Assembly (NCBI GenBank): GCA_034189125.1
Contig: JAXHVB010000063.1
Span: 1-8,473 of the forward strand
Direction: 5' to 3'
From: UBA5862 sp002408105
GTDB lineage: Bacteria; Pseudomonadota; Gammaproteobacteria; Pseudomonadales; UBA5862
Length of the DNA stretch: 8,473 nucleotides
Every line of letters begins with the position of its first letter. Position 1 is the stretch's first letter. The notes under the pieces were generated by a model, which was given only the letters and a program-made list of their open reading frames with translations, had not been told where the DNA came from and did no database searches. This document shows positions 5,243 through 8,473 of this stretch, in pieces. The translations under genes were made by a program, and so were the position numbers.

Positions 5243-8200
5243 CAGTCATTTTCCAGTTCCATATTGATTCCAAGCGAACGGATCTCTTTTACCAGCACGT
5301 TGAACGACTCCGGCATTCCGGGCTCCATGCGGTAATCACCATCGACGATGTTCTTGTAGATCCGCGTGCGGCCATTGACGTCATCGGACTTGACGGTGAG
5401 CATTTCCTGGAGCGTGTACGCGGCACCGTATGCCTCCAGTGCCCATACCTCCATCTCCCCGAAGCGCTGCCCCCCAAACTGGGCCTTGCCGCCCAGCGGT
5501 TGCTGGGTTACCAGGCTGTAGGAGCCCGTCGAGCGGGCATGCATCTTGTCATCCACCAGGTGGTTGAGTTTGAGCATGTACATGTACCCCACGGTCACCG
5601 GACGATCGAATGCATCACCGGTCCGGCCATCGTACAGCGTGGTTTGGCCGCTCTCAGGCAGGTCAGCCAGCTGCAGCAACGTCTTAATCTGGGCTTCGTT
5701 GGCGCCGTCGAAAACGGGAGTGGCCATGGGCACACCTCCGCGCAGGTTTTCAGCCAAGACTCCGATTTCGTCGTCACTCAAGCTGTCCAGTGCTTCTTTC
5801 CGCCCGCCGGTTTGGTTGTACACCTCGTCCAAGAGCTTGCGCAGCTGGGCAGTCTTGGCGTGTGCATCCACCAGGTCGCCAATCTTCTGACCCAGTCCTT
5901 TGGCTGCCCATCCGAGGTGGGTCTCCAGGACCTGACCCACATTCATCCGCGACGGCACGCCCAGCGGGTTCAGTACGATGTCGATCGGCTCGCCGTTCTC
6001 GTCGTAGGGCATGTCCTCAATCGGCATGATCGCAGAGATCACGCCCTTATTGCCGTGACGACCCGCCATCTTGTCGCCGGGCTGGACCTGGCGCTTGACT
6101 GCCAGATACACCTTGACGATCTTGAGGACACCCGGCGCCAGGTCATCGCCAGTGGTGATTTTGCGCTTTTTGTCCTCGAACCTGCGGTCAATTTCGGTCT
6201 GATAGGCCTCAAGCTGCGCTTCTGTTTGCTCCAGCACGTCGTTCAACGGGTCGTCAGCCATGCGCACCTTGAACCAATCGCCCTCGGCAAGGCCATCCAG
6301 GTATTCGTCCGTCAGGGCATCGCCCTTTTTTAAGCCAGGTGCCTTCGCGACAGCTTGACCGGCCAACAGGTCGCGCAGCCGCCGGAAACTCGCTTCCTTA
6401 ATGATGCGCTGCTCGGTCCTAAGGTCCTTGCGCACCTGATCCAACTGAAGCTGCTCGATTTCCAATGCACGGGCGTCCTTCTCGACGCCGTCCCGGGTGA
6501 ACACCTGAACATCAATCACCGTTCCCTTGGTGCTGGATGGCACCCGCAAGGAGGTGTCTTTCACGTCCGACGCCTTCTCTCCGAAGATCGCGCGCAGGAG
6601 CTTTTCTTCCGGGGTCAACTGCGCTTCCCCCTTGGGGGTCACCTTACCGACCAAAATGTCGCCGGCCTCGACTTCGGCTCCGATGTACACCACACCGGAC
6701 TCATCAAGCTTTCCGAGCGCGGTCTCTCCGACGTTCGGAATGTCGGAGGTCACTTCTTCGGCGCCGAGCTTGGTGTCGCGCGCGATACAGGTCAGCTCCT
6801 GGATGTGAATCGAAGTGAAGCGGTCGTCGTGTACCACACGCTCCGAGATCAGGATGGAATCTTCGAAGTTGTAGCCATTCCAGGGCATGAATGCGATGCG
6901 CATGTTCTGTCCAAGGGCCAGCTCGCCACGGTCAATCGACGGGCCGTCGGCCAGCACATCTCCGCGAGCGATCTTGTCGCCACTGCGCACGACCGGGCGC
7001 TGGTTGATGCAGGTGTTCTGGTTGGAACGGGTGTACTTGGTGAGGTTGTAGATGTCGACCCCCGCCTCACCACCTTCGACTTCATCCTTGTGGACGCGAA
7101 TCACGATCCGCCCAGAATCCACGCTTTCAACCAGCCCACCACGGCGTGCGACGACGCAGACGCCACTGTCACGCGCAACGATGCCTTCCATGCCTGTGCC
7201 CACCAGCGGCTTCTCCGCCCGCAACGTCGGCACCGCCTGGCGCTGCATGTTGGAGCCCATCAGCGCGCGGTTGGCGTCGTCGTGTTCCAGAAACGGAATC
7301 AGCGAAGCAGCGACCGAAACCACCTGCTGCGGAGACACATCCATGTACTCCACCCGCTCAGGCGGCATGACCGCAAACTCGTTTTCAAAGCGCACCGCCA
7401 CGAGGTCGTCGACCAACTCACCGCTCTCGTTCATTGCGGCGCTCGCCTGGGCAATGACGAAATTGGACTCTTCGATGGCCGAAAGGTAGTGGATCTCGTC
7501 CGTCACCTTGCCGTCGACCACCTTGCGGTACGGGCTTTCGAGAAACCCGTACTGGTTGGTTCGGGCGAAACTCGCCAATGAATTGATCAGGCCGATGTTC
7601 GGACCTTCCGGAGTTTCAATGGGACAAACACGGCCATAGTGGGTGGGATGCACATCGCGCACCTCAAAGCCCGCACGCTCCCGCGTCAACCCGCCCGGAC
7701 CCAAAGCCGAAACACGCCGCTTGTGGGTGACTTCCGACAGCGGGTTGTTCTGGTCCATGAACTGGGACAGCTGGCTGGAACCGAAGAATTCTTTGATCGC
7801 CGCGGCCACCGGTTTGGCATTGATCAGATCCTGGGGCATGAGGCCCTCGGACTCTGCCATGCTCAGGCGCTCTCGCACGGCCCGCTCGACACGCACCAAG
7901 CCGACGCGGAATTGGTTTTCTGCCATCTCGCCGACGGACCGGACGCGGCGGTTGCCAAGGTGGTCAATGTCGTCGACATTGCCCTGCCCATCCCGAATCA
8001 GCATCAGGTTGCGCAGGACCGCCACAATGTCCGAAGGATCCTCGCCGAGCTGGGCAAACAGCGCCTTGGACGGCTCGTCAGCGCGGTTCTTGAAGTACTT
8101 GCCGTCGTACAGGGTGCCAATCTCTTCGGTGACCGAAGAGTCGACCCTGCGGTTGAACTTCATCCGCCCCACTGCCGAAAGGTCGTAGCGCTCCTGCGAG

Positions 8201-8473
8201 AAAAACAGGTTATGGAACAGGTTCTCAGCCGACTCCTTGGTCGGCGGCTCACCCGGACGCATCATGCGGTAAATTTCCACCAACGCGTCCAATTGGGATT
8301 GGGTGGTGTCCAGGCGCAAAGTGTCGGACAGGTAGCTGCCGCGATCGATGTCATTGGTGTACAGCACGTCGATGTGCTGAACCCCGTGCTCGCGGAGCTT
8401 ATCCAGCAACTCCTCGGTCAGAACCGCATTGCAGGGGCACAGCAACTCGCCGGTTTCCTCCGCGACAATGTCG
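5242..8473 (-). CDS. rpoB: DNA-directed RNA polymerase subunit beta, 5'-truncated by window edge
   Basis: Beta is the second-largest core RNA polymerase subunit. It lines the active-site cleft and the RNA exit path. The visible 1076 codons correspond to about residue 300 to the C-terminus of a ~1340-1390-residue protein. The frame stays open through the right edge, where DIVAEETGELL precedes the first internal TTG (8445-8443), so that TTG is not the start. The rifampicin region SSQLSQFMDQNNPLSEVTHK through SALGPGG lies at about 7690-7785. The residues equivalent to E. coli Asp516 (7755-7753), His526 (7725-7723) and Ser531 (7710-7708) are all wild type. The NGYNFEDS motif has its Glu-Asp at 6864-6859. 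The flap region spans roughly 6450-6790. The active-site lysines of GDKMAGRHGNKG are at 6072-6070 and 6048-6046. The C-terminus KEIRSLGINMELEND is normal. An insertion of about 22 residues relative to E. coli lies within 7981-8145. The stop is TGA, 63 nt before rpoC. Confidence 0.99.
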   Translation of the reverse strand, partial: DIVAEETGELLCPCNAVLTEELLDKLREHGVQHIDVLYTNDIDRGSYLSDTLRLDTTQSQLDALVEIYRMMRPGEPPTKESAENLFHNLFFSQERYDLSAVGRMKFNRRVDSSVTEEIGTLYDGKYFKNRADEPSKALFAQLGEDPSDIVAVLRNLMLIRDGQGNVDDIDHLGNRRVRSVGEMAENQFRVGLVRVERAVRERLSMAESEGLMPQDLINAKPVAAAIKEFFGSSQLSQFMDQNNPLSEVTHKRRVSALGPGGLTRERAGFEVRDVHPTHYGRVCPIETPEGPNIGLINSLASFARTNQYGFLESPYRKVVDGKVTDEIHYLSAIEESNFVIAQASAAMNESGELVDDLVAVRFENEFAVMPPERVEYMDVSPQQVVSVAASLIPFLEHDDANRALMGSNMQRQAVPTLRAEKPLVGTGMEGIVARDSGVCVVARRGGLVESVDSGRIVIRVHKDEVEGGEAGVDIYNLTKYTRSNQNTCINQRPVVRSGDKIARGDVLADGPSIDRGELALGQNMRIAFMPWNGYNFEDSILISERVVHDDRFTSIHIQELTCIARDTKLGAEEVTSDIPNVGETALGKLDESGVVYIGAEVEAGDILVGKVTPKGEAQLTPEEKLLRAIFGEKASDVKDTSLRVPSSTKGTVIDVQVFTRDGVEKDARALEIEQLQLDQVRKDLRTEQRIIKEASFRRLRDLLAGQAVAKAPGLKKGDALTDEYLDGLAEGDWFKVRMADDPLNDVLEQTEAQLEAYQTEIDRRFEDKKRKITTGDDLAPGVLKIVKVYLAVKRQVQPGDKMAGRHGNKGVISAIMPIEDMPYDENGEPIDIVLNPLGVPSRMNVGQVLETHLGWAAKGLGQKIGDLVDAHAKTAQLRKLLDEVYNQTGGRKEALDSLSDDEIGVLAENLRGGVPMATPVFDGANEAQIKTLLQLADLPESGQTTLYDGRTGDAFDRPVTVGYMYMLKLNHLVDDKMHARSTGSYSLVTQQPLGGKAQFGGQRFGEMEVWALEAYGAAYTLQEMLTVKSDDVNGRTRIYKNIVDGDYRMEPGMPESFNVLVKEIRSLGINMELEND

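Noticed and set aside
5500..6333. 277-codon open frame on the plus strand opposite rpoB
   Set aside because: It is in codon register with rpoB and best explained as a by-product of its codon usage.
6355..7581. 408-codon open frame on the plus strand opposite rpoB
   Set aside because: It is in exact codon register with rpoB (wobble base opposite first base), where stops arise only opposite Leu TTA/CTA and Ser TCA codons, which this GC-rich gene seldom uses. No ribosome-binding site or recognisable domain is seen. It is a shadow.
7690..7785. Possible rifampicin-resistance changes in rpoB, or streptomycin-resistance changes in rpsL
   Set aside because: The main resistance positions checked (Asp516, His526, Ser531 equivalents in RpoB; Lys43 and Lys88 in S12) are all wild type.
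5242..8445. rpoB starting at TTG 8445
   Set aside because: The frame continues open to the window edge with conserved RpoB sequence upstream (EETGELL), and about 300 N-terminal residues are missing. The gene is cut by the window.
1..8473. Mobile elements, CRISPR arrays, tRNA genes or an accessory defence system
   Set aside because: Nearly all bases belong to four conserved housekeeping genes and the gaps are short. No direct repeat arrays, transposase frames or tRNA-like folds were seen.

Overview
The window is core housekeeping DNA from a bacterium. By eye it is moderately GC-rich (roughly 60%). All genes lie on the minus strand, in the transcription order rpoB, rpoC, rpsL, rpsG. The right edge cuts rpoB near its 5' end and the left edge cuts rpsG near its 3' end, so two genes are complete (rpoC, rpsL) and two are partial. 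Protein sequences point to Gammaproteobacteria outside the enteric group. RpoC aligns almost residue for residue with E. coli numbering, S12 is 124 residues, and the RpoB segment recalls Pseudomonas and Xanthomonas more than E. coli. The direct rpoBC-rpsL-rpsG junction also differs from E. coli, where the two operons are far apart. I cannot name a genus.

Region by region, in transcription order (right to left): 8473-5242 holds the C-terminal ~1076 codons of RNA polymerase beta. 5241-5179 is a 63-nt gap with a GC-rich hairpin, a possible 19-codon reading frame linked by overlapping stop/start codons, and the rpoC Shine-Dalgarno. 5178-964 is rpoC, which begins with TTG. 963-817 is a 147-nt gap with a convincing sigma70-type promoter (TTGACC, 17 bp, TAAAAT) followed within about 40 nt by a strong intrinsic terminator hairpin. 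816-442 is rpsL. 441-337 is a structured 105-nt S12-S7 intercistronic region, where the E. coli counterpart carries the S7 autorepression site. 336-1 is the first 112 codons of rpsG, starting with GTG.

Beta and beta' form the catalytic core of RNA polymerase; S12 and S7 are small-subunit ribosomal proteins at the decoding centre and the head. Inferred neighbours outside the window are rplJ/rplL to the right and fusA/tuf to the left. I see no mobile element, CRISPR array, RNA gene or accessory system. The points worth a second look are in the three intergenic regions and in a roughly 22-residue insertion in RpoB; the coding sequences otherwise look conserved and intact.
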